From Rhodocyclales bacterium (lineage in GTDB: Bacteria; Pseudomonadota; Gammaproteobacteria; Burkholderiales; Rhodocyclaceae), in NCBI GenBank assembly GCA_028292505.1, contig JAQGMF010000025.1, positions 1-47,484 of the forward strand: a DNA stretch of 47,484 bases, written 5' to 3'. The notes below the pieces were generated by a model. That model worked only from the letters and a program-made list of their open reading frames with translations, was not told where the DNA came from and did not search any database. Below are positions 24,994-34,179 of this stretch, in pieces. Numbering within the stretch: the first letter of the stretch is position 1; each line of letters begins with the position of its first letter. The translations under genes were made by a program, and so were the position numbers.

Positions 24994-26747
24994 GACAGTT
25001 TGCCAATATTGATGCGCGCGTCATTTTCCGGATTGCTCTCGGCGCGGTGGCATTGGTGCTGCTCGCCGCCTGCCAAAGCGCACCCAAGCCGAACGTCACC
25101 CAGAATCTCATCAATGAGGAAATGCGTCGCGCGCAAGAACGCCGCGACAATGTCCCTGCGGCCGTGAGTCAGGCACTCCTCTCGCCGCAGGCCGCGGAAG
25201 CCCCAGCCAAGCCGCCGGAGAAACGCTTCAATCTCGCCGTCAATAACGCTCCCGCCAGTCAGGTGTTCGCGGCGCTGGCGGCGGACTCGCGTTACAGCAT
25301 CGTTGTTCATCCGGACGTTGCCGGCAATATCACCGTCAACCTCAAAGACGTGACCTTGCCCGAAGCACTCGAATCGATCCGTGAAGTTTACGGTTATGAC
25401 TATCGCATCAGTGGCGATCGTGTCACCGTGCAGCCACTGACGCTGCAGACGCGCATGTTCCAACTCAACTACCTGAGCGCCAATCGCGTCGGTCATAGTG
25501 GTACGCGCGTGATTTCGGGCTCCATCACGTCGAACGTCACCGGGGGCTCGGGTGCTGCATCGGCAGGTACCTCCACCACCGGCGCGGAAGGCGCTTCGGT
25601 GCAAACCGACAGCAAGTCCGACTTCTGGGCCGAGCTGGGCGAAGCGATCAAGATGATCGTAGGCACTGGCGAAGGCCGCAACGTGGTTACTTCGCCGCAG
25701 TCCGGCGTCATCGTCGTCAAGGCTATGCCACGTGAATTGCGTGCGGTGGAGAACTATCTGCGCTTATCGCAGCTGAGCATCGAACGCGAAGTCATGCTCG
25801 AAGCCAAGATCGTCGAAGTGGTGCTCAACGATTCCTACCAGAGCGGCATCAACTGGATGGCGATGGCGCACCCGAATACTGCGCGACTCAGCACCGGCAC
25901 CGATCCGAATCAGCTTCTTGCCGGGCCTTTCGCCAAACCCGGCACTATCGCAGCTCCCTTCGACGCGAACTCCGGCCAGTTCGTTAACAATACATTGGGC
26001 AATGTCATTGCTACGCCCATCGTCGGTTCCCTCAGTGGCCTCATACAGAATTCGCCTTTGTCTGGTGTGCTCGGTCTGAATTTCACGACCAATAGCTTCA
26101 GCGCCATCCTTTCATACCTGGAAACGCAGGGCACCATCCACGTGATTTCCAGTCCGCGCATCGCCACTCTCAACAATCAGAAAGCGGTACTGAAAGTCGG
26201 AACTGACGATTATTTCGTTACCAATATCACGACGACGACGACCAGTTCTTCGGGGGGCAACACGACGTCACCGACCATCAATCTGCAGGCCTTCTTCTCC
26301 GGTATCTCACTCGATGTGATGCCGCAGATTGATGATGAGGACAATGTCATGCTGCACATCAGGCCTTCGGTCAGTACCGTGACCGAGCGCAACAAGCAGA
26401 TCAATCTCGGCACGGCAGGCGTCTTCAACTTGCCATTGGCATCGAGTCGCACCAACGAGACGGACAGCATCGTGCGTGTGCGTGAAGGGAATATCGTCGC
26501 CATCGGCGGGCTGATGGAACAGGCACAAACCAATGACAGCGCCAAGGTGCCTGGCGCCGGCGACATCCCCCTGGTCGGCGAGTTGTTCTCGCAAGGAAAG
26601 AAGGCCCTGCAGAAGCGCGAGCTGGTGGTACTGCTCAAAGCCACCATCATTCGCGGCGACAAGGATTGGAACCAGGACGTGCGCGACACGTCCGAACGGC
26701 TGTCCGGACTCCGACCCGAGTCGCTCGGACCCAATATGAGCCGGTGA
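24990..26747 (+). CDS. mshL: MSHA outer-membrane secretin MshL
   Basis: MshL forms the outer-membrane pore for the pilus. The product is 585 residues. A lipoprotein signal ends at LLAAC with Cys28. A secretin N-terminal (STN-like) domain spans about 75-150 (FNLAVNNAPASQVFAALAAD, then GNITVNLKDVTLPEALESI). A second short domain contains VVTSPQSGVIVVKAMPREL. The secretin beta-barrel domain begins near 270 (EVMLEAKIVEVVLND) and contains HVISSPRIATLNNQKAVLKVG and VREGNIVAIGGLM; near its end is the signature VPGAGDIPLVGELF, followed by ELVVLLKATII. A Ser/Gly/Ala-rich loop (about 175-205) separates the N-domains. It is coupled to mshK by ATGA, and mshM starts nine bases later. Confidence 0.95.
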   Translation: MRQFANIDARVIFRIALGAVALVLLAACQSAPKPNVTQNLINEEMRRAQERRDNVPAAVSQALLSPQAAEAPAKPPEKRFNLAVNNAPASQVFAALAADSRYSIVVHPDVAGNITVNLKDVTLPEALESIREVYGYDYRISGDRVTVQPLTLQTRMFQLNYLSANRVGHSGTRVISGSITSNVTGGSGAASAGTSTTGAEGASVQTDSKSDFWAELGEAIKMIVGTGEGRNVVTSPQSGVIVVKAMPRELRAVENYLRLSQLSIEREVMLEAKIVEVVLNDSYQSGINWMAMAHPNTARLSTGTDPNQLLAGPFAKPGTIAAPFDANSGQFVNNTLGNVIATPIVGSLSGLIQNSPLSGVLGLNFTTNSFSAILSYLETQGTIHVISSPRIATLNNQKAVLKVGTDDYFVTNITTTTTSSSGGNTTSPTINLQAFFSGISLDVMPQIDDEDNVMLHIRPSVSTVTERNKQINLGTAGVFNLPLASSRTNETDSIVRVREGNIVAIGGLMEQAQTNDSAKVPGAGDIPLVGELFSQGKKALQKRELVVLLKATIIRGDKDWNQDVRDTSERLSGLRPESLGPNMSR

Positions 26748-26756
26748 GCTGACAGC

Positions 26757-27641
26757 ATGTATCTCGACCACTTCCGCATGCGCGAAATGCCCTTTGCAAT
26801 TACACCGGGCACAGCATTCACTTTCGCCAGCCGCGCACATCAAGAAGCGCTCAACACCTTGCTCGTCGCTGTGCAGGGCGGGGAGGGCTTCGTCAAGATT
26901 ACGGGCGAGGTCGGCACCGGCAAGACCATCCTGTGTCGGCGTTTTCTCGACATCCTGCATCGACGCGGCATCGTCACGGCCTACATTCCCAACCCGGCAA
27001 TGCAGCCGCGCTCGCTGCTGCAGGCGCTGGCTGAAGAGCTGGGCATGCGCGCTGGCGCCGAGATCGACGAATACACCTTGCTGGATAACATCAACAAGAC
27101 CTTGATGAGCGTTGCCCAGCGCGATTGCTCGGTCGTCGTCTGCCTCGACGAGGCGCAAGCCATGCCGCGCGAAACGCTCGAAGCAGTGCGTCTGCTCTCC
27201 AATCTCGAAACAGGCCGCTCCAAGCTGCTGCAGCTGGTGTTGTTCGGCCAGCCCGAACTCGATCACAAGCTTGCCGATCATTCTCTGCGCCAGTTGCAAC
27301 AACGTATTACGTTTGAATACGAGATGTCCGGCATGTCGGTGCGCGAGCTGGATCGTTACGTCGCGCATCGGCTCAATATCGCCGGCTACGTGGGCGCCGA
27401 CCTGTTCAGTACGGCGGCGATCCATCGCCTGTACCAAGCCACGGGCGGTGTGCCGCGCCTGGTCAATATCTTGTGCCACAAGGCGCTGCTGAGCGTTTTC
27501 GGTGAAGGTGGCAGGCGTGTATTACCTCGTCATATTCATGCAGCGGCTGCCGACACCACCGCTGCCTGCTCGCCGGGTCTCTTGCCGCTGTGGCTGACGC
27601 GGCCGTCGGTGTGGGCTTCGGGCATGGACTGGGGGCGCTGA
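26757..27641 (+). CDS. mshM: MshM, ExeA-like AAA ATPase
   Basis: The product is 294 residues, cytoplasmic, of the ExeA/GspA-like AAA family that helps assemble the secretin. It opens with the family signature YLDHFRMREMPFAITPG, followed by Walker A GEVGTGKT (Lys56) and Walker B VVVCLDEAQAM. A sensor-like RLLSNLETGRSKLLQLVLFG and TGGVPRLVNILCHKALL follow. Unlike ExeA it stops soon after the AAA domain, with no peptidoglycan-binding segment, as is usual for MshM. Its stop overlaps the mshN start (TGATG). Confidence 0.92.
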   Translation: MYLDHFRMREMPFAITPGTAFTFASRAHQEALNTLLVAVQGGEGFVKITGEVGTGKTILCRRFLDILHRRGIVTAYIPNPAMQPRSLLQALAEELGMRAGAEIDEYTLLDNINKTLMSVAQRDCSVVVCLDEAQAMPRETLEAVRLLSNLETGRSKLLQLVLFGQPELDHKLADHSLRQLQQRITFEYEMSGMSVRELDRYVAHRLNIAGYVGADLFSTAAIHRLYQATGGVPRLVNILCHKALLSVFGEGGRRVLPRHIHAAAADTTAACSPGLLPLWLTRPSVWASGMDWGR

Positions 27642-28798
27642 TGAGCGTCATCAACACCATGCTACGCAACCTCGACGAGCGTCGCGGCACCGCGAGCGAC
27701 CTGACCTTGATGGGCGACGTCATCGCGTCGCCGCAAGTCAGGGTGCCGCCGGTGCGCGCAACCATTGTGATCCTGCCCCTGATGTTGGCGGCGCTTGTGT
27801 TCGGCACGCTGTATTTCTGGCCGCGCAACCAGGGGGGGTTCCTGCCCAAACCGATTCTGATCGACACTGGCACGACGCCGACATTGCCCGTGACGGAGAG
27901 CGTGAGCAAGACTGCAGCACGACCGGCGCAAGCAGACGCCCAGTTACCCGCCGTTTCGCTGGCAGCCGACACGCAGGCGGCGCTGCGCGAAACCCCGACC
28001 GCCGAACCGCTCGACCTGCTTGCACTGGCGACGCGCCTGGAGCATGCCGATAGCATCTCTCCGGCGCGACCCACAGGCAAGCCAGCGCGCCGCCCGGCAA
28101 CTGAAAACGCGCCTGTCGCTTCGGCTGCACCCGTGCAGCAATCCCTGCCCGCGGTGCCCGTCGTCGCGGCTGTGACACCCTCGGCGACGCCAACCATCCG
28201 CGTCGAACAAAGCACCCAGACCGCTTCCGAACGCAATCTGGCGGAAATGCAGCATGCGGCTGATTTGCAACGGCGCGGCGCGCTTCCCGAGGCGGAAGCC
28301 AGTTTGCGCGGCGTACTCGATAATGACAAAAGCATGATTGCGGCACGCCTTGCGTTGTTCTCGTTGCTGTCGCGTCAGCAACGCAACGACGAGGCGCGCA
28401 AGTTGCTCAAGGACGGTGTCGATATCGCGCCGACGCAGCCGCAATTGCTATTGCCCTATACGCGTCTCCTGGCAGCGCGCAGTGATTGGAGTGCTGCGCT
28501 CGATGCGCTCATGCCCGCAACCGACGCCTTGGCACAGAACGCCGAATACCGCGCTCTTAACGCTGCGGTGCTGCAGCGCCTTGGGCGTTTTTCGCAATCC
28601 TCTGCCGAGTACCGTGCCGCATTGCGCCTCACGCCTGCCGCCGGAGCATGGTGGGTCGGCCTGGGCTTATCGTTGGAAGGCGAGGGCAAGCAAGTGGAAG
28701 CACGTAGCGCCTACCTGCAGGCGCGTGCCAACACGCTAGGTCCCGACCTGGCACAGTTCGTCGACAACAAGCTGGCGCGGCTGGGCACGTCGGATTGA
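27641..28798 (+). CDS. mshN: MshN, TPR-containing pilus biogenesis protein
   Basis: The product is 385 residues from ATG 27641, which shares bases with the mshM stop; an in-frame extension to 27590 overlaps mshM and has no reason to be real. The N-terminus SVINTMLRNLDERRG is the conserved MshN opening. One membrane helix follows (IVILPLMLAALVFGTLYFW), then a long Ala/Pro/Thr-rich low-complexity periplasmic linker (about 65-195). TPR repeats occupy the C-terminal half (LQRRGALPEAEASLRGVL, then ALFSLLSRQQRNDEARKLL and WWVGLGLSLEGEGKQVEA). It probably supports assembly or stability of the pilus machine. It ends the locus, 14 bases before a strong palindrome. Confidence 0.88.
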   Translation: MSVINTMLRNLDERRGTASDLTLMGDVIASPQVRVPPVRATIVILPLMLAALVFGTLYFWPRNQGGFLPKPILIDTGTTPTLPVTESVSKTAARPAQADAQLPAVSLAADTQAALRETPTAEPLDLLALATRLEHADSISPARPTGKPARRPATENAPVASAAPVQQSLPAVPVVAAVTPSATPTIRVEQSTQTASERNLAEMQHAADLQRRGALPEAEASLRGVLDNDKSMIAARLALFSLLSRQQRNDEARKLLKDGVDIAPTQPQLLLPYTRLLAARSDWSAALDALMPATDALAQNAEYRALNAAVLQRLGRFSQSSAEYRAALRLTPAAGAWWVGLGLSLEGEGKQVEARSAYLQARANTLGPDLAQFVDNKLARLGTSD

Positions 28799-28812
28799 GA
28801 GAGTGCACGAAG

Positions 28813-28872
28813 GTAGGGTGTCAGTGAGCGCAGGGTGATCGGTGCAGTTCGCTGCGCTCACTGACACCCTAC
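28813..28872. terminator. Perfect 21-base inverted repeat, likely bidirectional terminator
   Basis: Arms at 28813-28833 and 28852-28872 are exact reverse complements (GTAGGGTGTCAGTGAGCGCAG on the left), with an 18-base loop. It lies between the convergent ends of mshN and apaG, so it can stop transcription from both sides even though no T-run follows. Bases 28841-28863 are the exact reverse complement of 39101-39123, so it is one copy of a dispersed repeat. Confidence 0.65.
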
Positions 28873-28884
28873 GCAGAATCCACT

Positions 28885-29265
28885 TCAGTGCAAAACGCGC
28901 GGCCCCGGCAGCATGAATTCCGGGATGTCGGCGTCGAAATCCGTACCATCCTCCGCCGTCATCTGATATGCCCCGCGCATGGTGCCAACCGGCGTCGCAA
29001 TCGAGCAGCCGCTGGTATATTCGAAGGACTCGCCGGGCGCAATCAGCGGCTGTTCGCCGATCACGCCGACGCCGCGCACTTCCTGTACTCTGCCTTCGGC
29101 ATCAGTGATCAGCCAGTGGCGGCTGATCAGCTTGGCCGGCAGGGCGCCTTGGTTTTCGATGCGGATCTGATAGGCGAAAACGAAACGGCCTTCTTCGGGC
29201 GAGGACTGCTCGGCGATGAATTCCGCCGAGCTTTCGACGTGGATGAGATACTTGGTCTTGTCCAT
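28885..29265 (-). CDS. apaG: ApaG protein
   Basis: The product is 126 residues, the normal ApaG length, with a fibronectin-III-like fold. Conserved parts are FVFAYQIRIENQG, AKLISRHWLITDA, VRGVGVIGEQPLIAPGESFE, YTSGCSIATPVGTMRGAYQM and FDADIPEFMLPGP. ApaG is widespread in proteobacteria and its biochemical role is unclear. It has been linked to CorD-type cobalt and magnesium resistance in Salmonella and often neighbours apaH or ksgA; here it is divergent from rpe. It ends near the perfect palindrome shared with mshN. Confidence 0.95.
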   Translation of the reverse strand: MDKTKYLIHVESSAEFIAEQSSPEEGRFVFAYQIRIENQGALPAKLISRHWLITDAEGRVQEVRGVGVIGEQPLIAPGESFEYTSGCSIATPVGTMRGAYQMTAEDGTDFDADIPEFMLPGPRVLH

Positions 29266-29373
29266 TGTTGCTCTGGTTTCGTTGGCTTTACGGTCTGCCG
29301 CTATTGAAACGCAAGCCGTCTGCCGATGCCCGGCAACATGTCACGCTTGTGTAACTTAGTTGGGGCCTTTGCA

Positions 29374-29379
29374 TAAAAT
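29374..29379 (+). promoter_or_regulatory. Possible -10 element upstream of rpe
   Basis: TAAAAT matches the sigma-70 -10 consensus at 5 of 6 positions and lies 98 bases before rpe in the divergent apaG/rpe gap (29266-29476). No good -35 hexamer sits 16-18 bases upstream (the nearest, TTGTGT at 29347-29352, is 21 bases away), so support is partial. I see nothing else recognisable in this 211-base gap. Confidence 0.3.
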
Positions 29380-29476
29380 TACAACGACAGGCTTTGCCGT
29401 GATGCATTGATGCAGTCTGTCATTGCCGGTTAAATGCCTTTCGTCTCCATACAAGCCATGTTCGAGGAAACGTTTG

Positions 29477-30172
29477 ATGTCTGATCCCCGTTACCGCATT
29501 GCCCCGAGCCTGCTCTCCGCCGACTTCGCACGGCTGGGCGAGGAAGTGCATGACGTCATTGCCGCCGGCGCCGACTGGCTGCACTTCGACGTGATGGACA
29601 ACCACTACGTTCCTAACCTCACCATCGGGCCCATGGTCTGCCAGGCGATCCGCCCGTTGACGGCCGCAACCATCGACGTTCACCTGATGGTCGAGCCCGT
29701 GGACGCGCTGGTGCCGATGTTCGCCAAGGCGGGGGCCAACATCATCAGCTTCCACCCCGAGGCATCGCGTCACGTGGACCGCACGCTGCAACTGATCCGC
29801 GAGCAGGGCTGTCAGGCCGGTCTCGTCTTCAATCCTGCAACGCCGCTCGATTGGCTCGATCACGTCATGGACAAGCTCGACCTCGTCATGCTGATGTCGG
29901 TCAATCCGGGCTTTGGTGGCCAGAGCTTCATCCCGTCGACCTTGCCGAAGCTGCGCCAGGCGCGCGCCAGGCTCGACGCCTACGAGCGCGACAGCGGGCG
30001 ACGCATCCTGCTGGAGATCGACGGCGGCGTGAAAGTCGACAATATTGCCGAGATCGCCCGTGCTGGCGCGGATACCTTCGTGGCCGGCTCGGCCATCTTC
30101 GGTGCGGCCAATACTGCGGATGCCAATCGCTATGATTCTGTCATAAAAGCAATGCGCGAGGCACTCCTCTGA
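29477..30172 (+). CDS. rpe: Ribulose-phosphate 3-epimerase
   Basis: This enzyme interconverts ribulose 5-phosphate and xylulose 5-phosphate in the pentose phosphate pathway (and the Calvin cycle, where present). Start ATG 29477 is fixed by GAGGAAA at 29464-29470, giving 231 residues, normal for the family. It has a TIM-barrel with the expected motifs: [16 protein letters not shown] near the N-terminus, [19 protein letters not shown] (metal ligands His and Asp), [22 protein letters not shown] and [10 protein letters not shown], ending with [12 protein letters not shown] (phosphate binding). It precedes gph with a 23-base gap, the classic rpe-gph-trp arrangement. Confidence 0.96.
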   Translation: MSDPRYRIAPSLLSADFARLGEEVHDVIAAGADWLHFDVMDNHYVPNLTIGPMVCQAIRPLTAATIDVHLMVEPVDALVPMFAKAGANIISFHPEASRHVDRTLQLIREQGCQAGLVFNPATPLDWLDHVMDKLDLVMLMSVNPGFGGQSFIPSTLPKLRQARARLDAYERDSGRRILLEIDGGVKVDNIAEIARAGADTFVAGSAIFGAANTADANRYDSVIKAMREALL

Positions 30173-30195
30173 TCGCTGCCGACTGCGCTGTGCCC

Positions 30196-30885
30196 ATGTT
30201 GCAAAATCTGCGGGCCATTCTCTTCGATCTCGACGGCACGCTGGCCGATGCCTTGCCCGATCTGGCGGAAGCCGCGCGGCGTATGCTGATCGAATTGAAC
30301 GAACCCACGCGTAGCGACGAAGAAGTGGCGCGCTTCATCGGCAAGGGCGTTGGCGTGCTTGTCGAGCGCACGCTCAATGAAGGACGCCGTCCGCACGACG
30401 CAGCCGAATGCGCACACGCGCTGGAAATCTTCAAGCGTCACTACGCCGTCGTGAATGGCTTGCGGGCCACGCTTTACCCGGACGTACTCACCACGCTCGC
30501 AGCTTTGCACCAGCGCGGTGTCCCCTGCGCCTGCGTGACTAACAAATCCCGCGAATTCACCCTCCCCTTGCTGAGCAGTCTGGGCATTGCGCAATTTCTC
30601 GACGCGGTGGTGTGTGGCGACACCCTGCCGCAGCAGAAACCCGCGCCCGAGCCGCTGTGGCATGCCTGCGAACTACTGAACGTGGCGCCCACCGAAGCGC
30701 TGATGGTCGGTGACTCGGCCAACGATGCGCTTGCTGCACGCCGCGCCGGCATCGCGGTCGTCCTGATGCGCTACGGATACAGCGAGGGAGTGGCCGTGGA
30801 CAGCATCGATTGCGACGGGTTACTATCTTCGTTCGCTGAGTTGCCACACCTGCTGGCAAGCAGCCGATTCAGAGTGCCGACATGA
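30196..30885 (+). CDS. gph: Phosphoglycolate phosphatase (HAD family)
   Basis: Gph removes 2-phosphoglycolate, formed by DNA repair or by Rubisco oxygenation. HAD motif I is FDLDGT with the nucleophilic Asp followed by the acid/base Asp; motif II lies in CVTNKS; the motif III lysine is in QQKPAPEPL; motif IV is MVGDSANDALAA. The helical cap (about 20-85) contains FIGKGVGVLVERTL, usual for Gph. I start at ATG 30196 (229 residues); GTG 30190 is equally possible, since neither has a strong Shine-Dalgarno. The stop overlaps a possible 32-codon ORF (ATGA). Other small-molecule HAD phosphatase activities cannot be excluded from sequence alone. Confidence 0.93.
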   Translation: MLQNLRAILFDLDGTLADALPDLAEAARRMLIELNEPTRSDEEVARFIGKGVGVLVERTLNEGRRPHDAAECAHALEIFKRHYAVVNGLRATLYPDVLTTLAALHQRGVPCACVTNKSREFTLPLLSSLGIAQFLDAVVCGDTLPQQKPAPEPLWHACELLNVAPTEALMVGDSANDALAARRAGIAVVLMRYGYSEGVAVDSIDCDGLLSSFAELPHLLASSRFRVPT

Positions 30886-30980
30886 AGACCCAGAGCCGCA
30901 TCCTCGAGAAAGGGAATTGCCCGCACTGTGCCGCCAAGCAAGACTGGCTGCGCAACGGGAGTTCGTGGCGTGTGCGCTAG
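30882..30980 (+). CDS. Possible 32-residue ORF between gph and trpE with a CPHC motif
   Basis: The ATG overlaps the gph stop (ATGA), so translation could be coupled. The peptide begins MKTQSRILEKGN, continues with CPHC (Cys13-Pro-His-Cys16, a redox- or metal-type pair) and ends DWLRNGSSWRVR. It has two Trp codons (22 and 29), not adjacent. The region just before trpE would suit a trp leader peptide, but the tandem Trp codons of classic attenuators are missing. Hairpins are possible (30944-30950 with 30989-30995; 30971-30975 with 30986-30990), but I see no T-run terminator. It could be a tiny real protein, a leader or chance. The remaining 80 bases to trpE show only GGAG at 31052-31055. Confidence 0.35.
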   Translation: MKTQSRILEKGNCPHCAAKQDWLRNGSSWRVR

Positions 30981-31060
30981 GTAGTGCACAGCCGGGTCGC
31001 CCCAGTTTTCATGAGGCGCGGCCTGAAATATCGAAGAACACGCTGCATCCCGGAGTCATC

Positions 31061-32548
31061 ATGACCGAAGCCGTCTCCAGAGCCGAATTTCTGGCTCTTG
31101 CCGCGCAGGGCTACAACCGCATTCCCCTGACGCTGGAAACCTTTGCCGACCTCGACACACCGCTGTCGATCTATCTCAAGCTCGCCAACGAAGCCAACAC
31201 CTACCTGCTCGAATCCGTGCAGGGCGGCGAGCGTTTCGGCCGTTATTCCATCATCGGCCTGCCGTCGAAAACGCTGTTGCGCGCGACAGATTTCAAGACC
31301 GAAGTCGTCACCGATGGCCGTGTCGTCGAACATGACAATGGCAACCCCCTCGATTTCATCGCCGCCTACCAGAAGCGCTTCAAGGTCGCGCTGCATCCTG
31401 GGCTGCCGCGCTTCTGCGGCGGCCTGGCCGGTTATTTCGGCTATGACGCCGTGCGTTATATCGAACCCAAGCTGGAGGCCACGCAGATGCCCGGCGGCAT
31501 CGACACGCCCGACATCCTGCTGCTGCAGACCGAAGAGCTGGTCGTCATCGACAATCTCAAGGGGCGTCTGAGCTTCATCGTCTATGCCGATCCGACGCAG
31601 CCGGAAGCCTATGACAAGGCCCGGCACCGTCTGCACGTTTTGCGCGAAGCCCTCAAGGCCAGCGTCACCGCGCCCATCGTTCATCGCAGCGAATCGCACC
31701 CCATCGAACGCAAGTTTGCCAAGGACGACTACATCGCGGCAGTCCTCAAGGCCAAGGAATACATCGCGGCGGGCGACATGATGCAGGTGCAGATTGGCCA
31801 GCGTCTGTCCAAGCGCTTCACCGAATCGCCGCTGAGCCTGTACCGCGCGCTGCGCACGCTCAACCCTTCGCCCTATATGTACTTCTACAACCTCGGCGAT
31901 TTTCACATCGTCGGCGCTTCACCTGAAATTCTGGTGCGCCAGGAGACGACGCCCGAAGGGCAGAAGATCACCATCCGCCCACTGGCCGGCACGCGTCCGC
32001 GCGGCGCCACGCTCGAACTCGACAAGGCTGCCGAAGTCGAATTGCTTGGCGACCCGAAGGAGCGCGCCGAGCACCTGATGCTGATTGATCTGGCGCGCAA
32101 TGACATCGGTCGCATTGCCAAGACCGGCAGCGTCAAGGTGACCGACGCGTTCGTGGTCGAGCGTTATTCGCATGTCATGCATATCGTCAGCAATGTCGAA
32201 GGCCTGCTGCAAGACGGCATGACCAGCCTCGACGTGCTGCGGGCCACCTTCCCGGCGGGCACGCTGACCGGCGCGCCGAAAGTGCGCGCCATGGAAATCA
32301 TCGACGAACTGGAACCGGTGAAACGCGGCATCTACGGTGGCGCCTGCGGCTATCTCAGTTATGGCGGTGACATGGACGTGGCCATCGCCATCCGTACCGG
32401 CATCATCAAGGATCAGACGCTCTACGTGCAGGCCGCAGCAGGCGTCGTCGCCGACTCCGTGCCGGAGCTGGAATGGAAGGAAACCGAAGCCAAAGCCCGT
32501 GCCATGCTGCGTGCCGCCGAACTGGTGGAAGAAGGGTTCGAGGGCTGA
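31061..32548 (+). CDS. trpE: Anthranilate synthase component I
   Basis: TrpE converts chorismate to anthranilate using ammonia supplied by TrpG, the first step of tryptophan synthesis. The product is 495 residues from ATG 31061, with GGAG at 31052-31055; the frame is open to 30917 but has no ribosome-binding site there. The N-terminal allosteric region carries [19 protein letters not shown], whose LLES element is used in tryptophan feedback binding. The catalytic C-terminal half has [46 protein letters not shown] and [20 protein letters not shown], all as in active TrpE. It begins the trpE-G-D-C operon. Confidence 0.97.
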   Translation: MTEAVSRAEFLALAAQGYNRIPLTLETFADLDTPLSIYLKLANEANTYLLESVQGGERFGRYSIIGLPSKTLLRATDFKTEVVTDGRVVEHDNGNPLDFIAAYQKRFKVALHPGLPRFCGGLAGYFGYDAVRYIEPKLEATQMPGGIDTPDILLLQTEELVVIDNLKGRLSFIVYADPTQPEAYDKARHRLHVLREALKASVTAPIVHRSESHPIERKFAKDDYIAAVLKAKEYIAAGDMMQVQIGQRLSKRFTESPLSLYRALRTLNPSPYMYFYNLGDFHIVGASPEILVRQETTPEGQKITIRPLAGTRPRGATLELDKAAEVELLGDPKERAEHLMLIDLARNDIGRIAKTGSVKVTDAFVVERYSHVMHIVSNVEGLLQDGMTSLDVLRATFPAGTLTGAPKVRAMEIIDELEPVKRGIYGGACGYLSYGGDMDVAIAIRTGIIKDQTLYVQAAAGVVADSVPELEWKETEAKARAMLRAAELVEEGFEG

Positions 32549-32562
32549 GGGGGAAAATGAGC

Positions 32563-33129
32563 ATGCGCATATTGATGATCGACAATTACGACAGCTTCAC
32601 CTATAACCTCGTGCAATATTTCGGCGAACTCGGTGCCGACGTGCACGTCCATCGCAACGACCAGATCACGCTTGAAGAGATCGAAAAACTCGCGCCGGAG
32701 AAAATCGTGATTTCACCCGGCCCATGCTCGCCGAACGAGGCAGGCATCTCCGTGCCGACGATCAAGCATTTCGCCGGCAAGCTGCCGATTCTCGGCGTAT
32801 GCCTTGGGCATCAAAGTATCGGCGCAGCTTTCGGCGGCAAGATCGTGCGTGCGCAACAGCTCATGCATGGCAAGACCTCGCCGATCCAGCACTCGAACGT
32901 CGGCGTCTTCCACGGCTTGCCGCAGCCTTTTACCGCGACGCGCTATCACTCGTTGGCGATCGAACGTGAATCCTGCCCGAACTGCCTGGAGATCACGGCG
33001 TGGACCGCAGACGGCGAGATCATGGGCGTGCGCCACAAGACGCTGGCCATCGAAGGGGTGCAATTTCATCCCGAGTCCATCCTCACCGAGGGCGGGCATC
33101 ACATGCTGAAGAATTTCCTGGAGGACTGA
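32563..33129 (+). CDS. trpG: Anthranilate synthase component II (glutamine amidotransferase)
   Basis: TrpG hydrolyses glutamine to supply ammonia to TrpE. The product is 188 residues from ATG 32563, nine bases after AGGGGG (32548-32553); ATG 32557 is only three bases from that site, so I prefer the second. The class I amidotransferase triad is present: Cys80 in LGVCLGHQ, then His and Glu in GVQFHPES. The start [19 protein letters not shown] and [13 protein letters not shown] are typical of TrpG/PabA. With only one such gene here, it may also serve aminodeoxychorismate synthase, as in some bacteria. It lies 14 bases after trpE and one base before trpD. Confidence 0.96.
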   Translation: MRILMIDNYDSFTYNLVQYFGELGADVHVHRNDQITLEEIEKLAPEKIVISPGPCSPNEAGISVPTIKHFAGKLPILGVCLGHQSIGAAFGGKIVRAQQLMHGKTSPIQHSNVGVFHGLPQPFTATRYHSLAIERESCPNCLEITAWTADGEIMGVRHKTLAIEGVQFHPESILTEGGHHMLKNFLED

Positions 33130-33130
33130 C

Positions 33131-34153
33131 ATGACTCCCCATGCCGCTTTGCAACGCGTCATCGAGCATCGCGAAATCTTCCACGACGAGATGGTGTCGC
33201 TGATGCGACAGATCATGTCGGGCGAGGTGTCACCGGTATTGATCGCGGCAATCCTCACCGGCCTGCGCGTGAAGAAGGAAACGATTGGTGAGATCGCCGC
33301 TGCCGCTTCCGTGATGCGCGAGTTGTCGACCAAGGTGCCGGTCACCGATGCGCTCACATTGGTCGATACCTGTGGCACCGGCGGCGATGGTTCGCATACC
33401 TTCAATATTTCCACGGCATCGATGTTCGTTGCGGCAGCGGCGGGCGCGAAAGTAGCCAAGCATGGCGGTCGCGCATCGTCGTCCTTGTCGGGTTCCGCCG
33501 ACGTGCTCGAAGCGCTCGGTGCGAAGATCGTTTTGCCGCCCGAGCAGGTCGGCAAATGCGTTGATGACGTTGGCATTGGTTTCATGTTCGCGCCGAATCA
33601 TCACAGTTCGATGAAGTACGCGGCGCCTGTGCGTAAGGAACTCGGCGTGCGCACGATGTTCAATATCCTCGGGCCGCTGACCAACCCGGCGGGTGCGGCG
33701 AATCAGTTGATGGGCGTTTTTCACGCCGATCTCGTCGGCATCCAGGTGCGCGTATTGCAGCGCCTCGGCTCGCGCAACGTCATGATCGTGCATGGCATGG
33801 ATGGGCTCGATGAGCTATCCATTTCCGCACCGACGCTGGTCGGCGAATTACGCGATGGCGAGGTGCATGAATATCGCATCAGCCCGGAAGATGTCGGCCT
33901 GCCCATGCATGGCGCATCGACGCTGAAGGTCGCGAGTATCGAAGAGTCTCGCGGCATGCTGCTTGCGGCGCTCGACGGCAGCAATGCCGCAGCGCGCGAC
34001 ATCGTGGCCTTCAATGCGGGCGCCACCCTGTATGTGAGCGGCGTCGCCAGCAACTTGAAGGCAGGCGTGGCGCGCGCACTGACGGCGATTGCTGACGGTA
34101 CAGCGCGTGCGAAGCTCGATGCATTCGTGGCGCGCACGCAGGCTGTGAGTTGA
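33131..34153 (+). CDS. trpD: Anthranilate phosphoribosyltransferase
   Basis: TrpD joins anthranilate to phosphoribosyl pyrophosphate. The product is 340 residues, a normal length. The family's PRPP-binding glycine motif is [17 protein letters not shown]. The substrate-binding motif [21 protein letters not shown] and the segment [21 protein letters not shown] are present, as are [11 protein letters not shown] and [11 protein letters not shown]. It starts one base after trpG and ends 26 bases before the trpC ATG, so the genes are surely one transcript. Confidence 0.97.
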   Translation: MTPHAALQRVIEHREIFHDEMVSLMRQIMSGEVSPVLIAAILTGLRVKKETIGEIAAAASVMRELSTKVPVTDALTLVDTCGTGGDGSHTFNISTASMFVAAAAGAKVAKHGGRASSSLSGSADVLEALGAKIVLPPEQVGKCVDDVGIGFMFAPNHHSSMKYAAPVRKELGVRTMFNILGPLTNPAGAANQLMGVFHADLVGIQVRVLQRLGSRNVMIVHGMDGLDELSISAPTLVGELRDGEVHEYRISPEDVGLPMHGASTLKVASIEESRGMLLAALDGSNAAARDIVAFNAGATLYVSGVASNLKAGVARALTAIADGTARAKLDAFVARTQAVS

Positions 34154-34179
34154 GCACGCCTTCGAAGAATGGAGTTGTA

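Noticed and set aside
26307..27479. 390-codon open frame on the minus strand
   Set aside because: It is antisense to mshL and mshM, both with clear domains; it has no ribosome-binding site or recognisable motif.
30944..30995. Classic trp attenuator before trpE
   Set aside because: The pairings found are nested, not mutually exclusive, there is no T-run, and the Trp codons are not in tandem.
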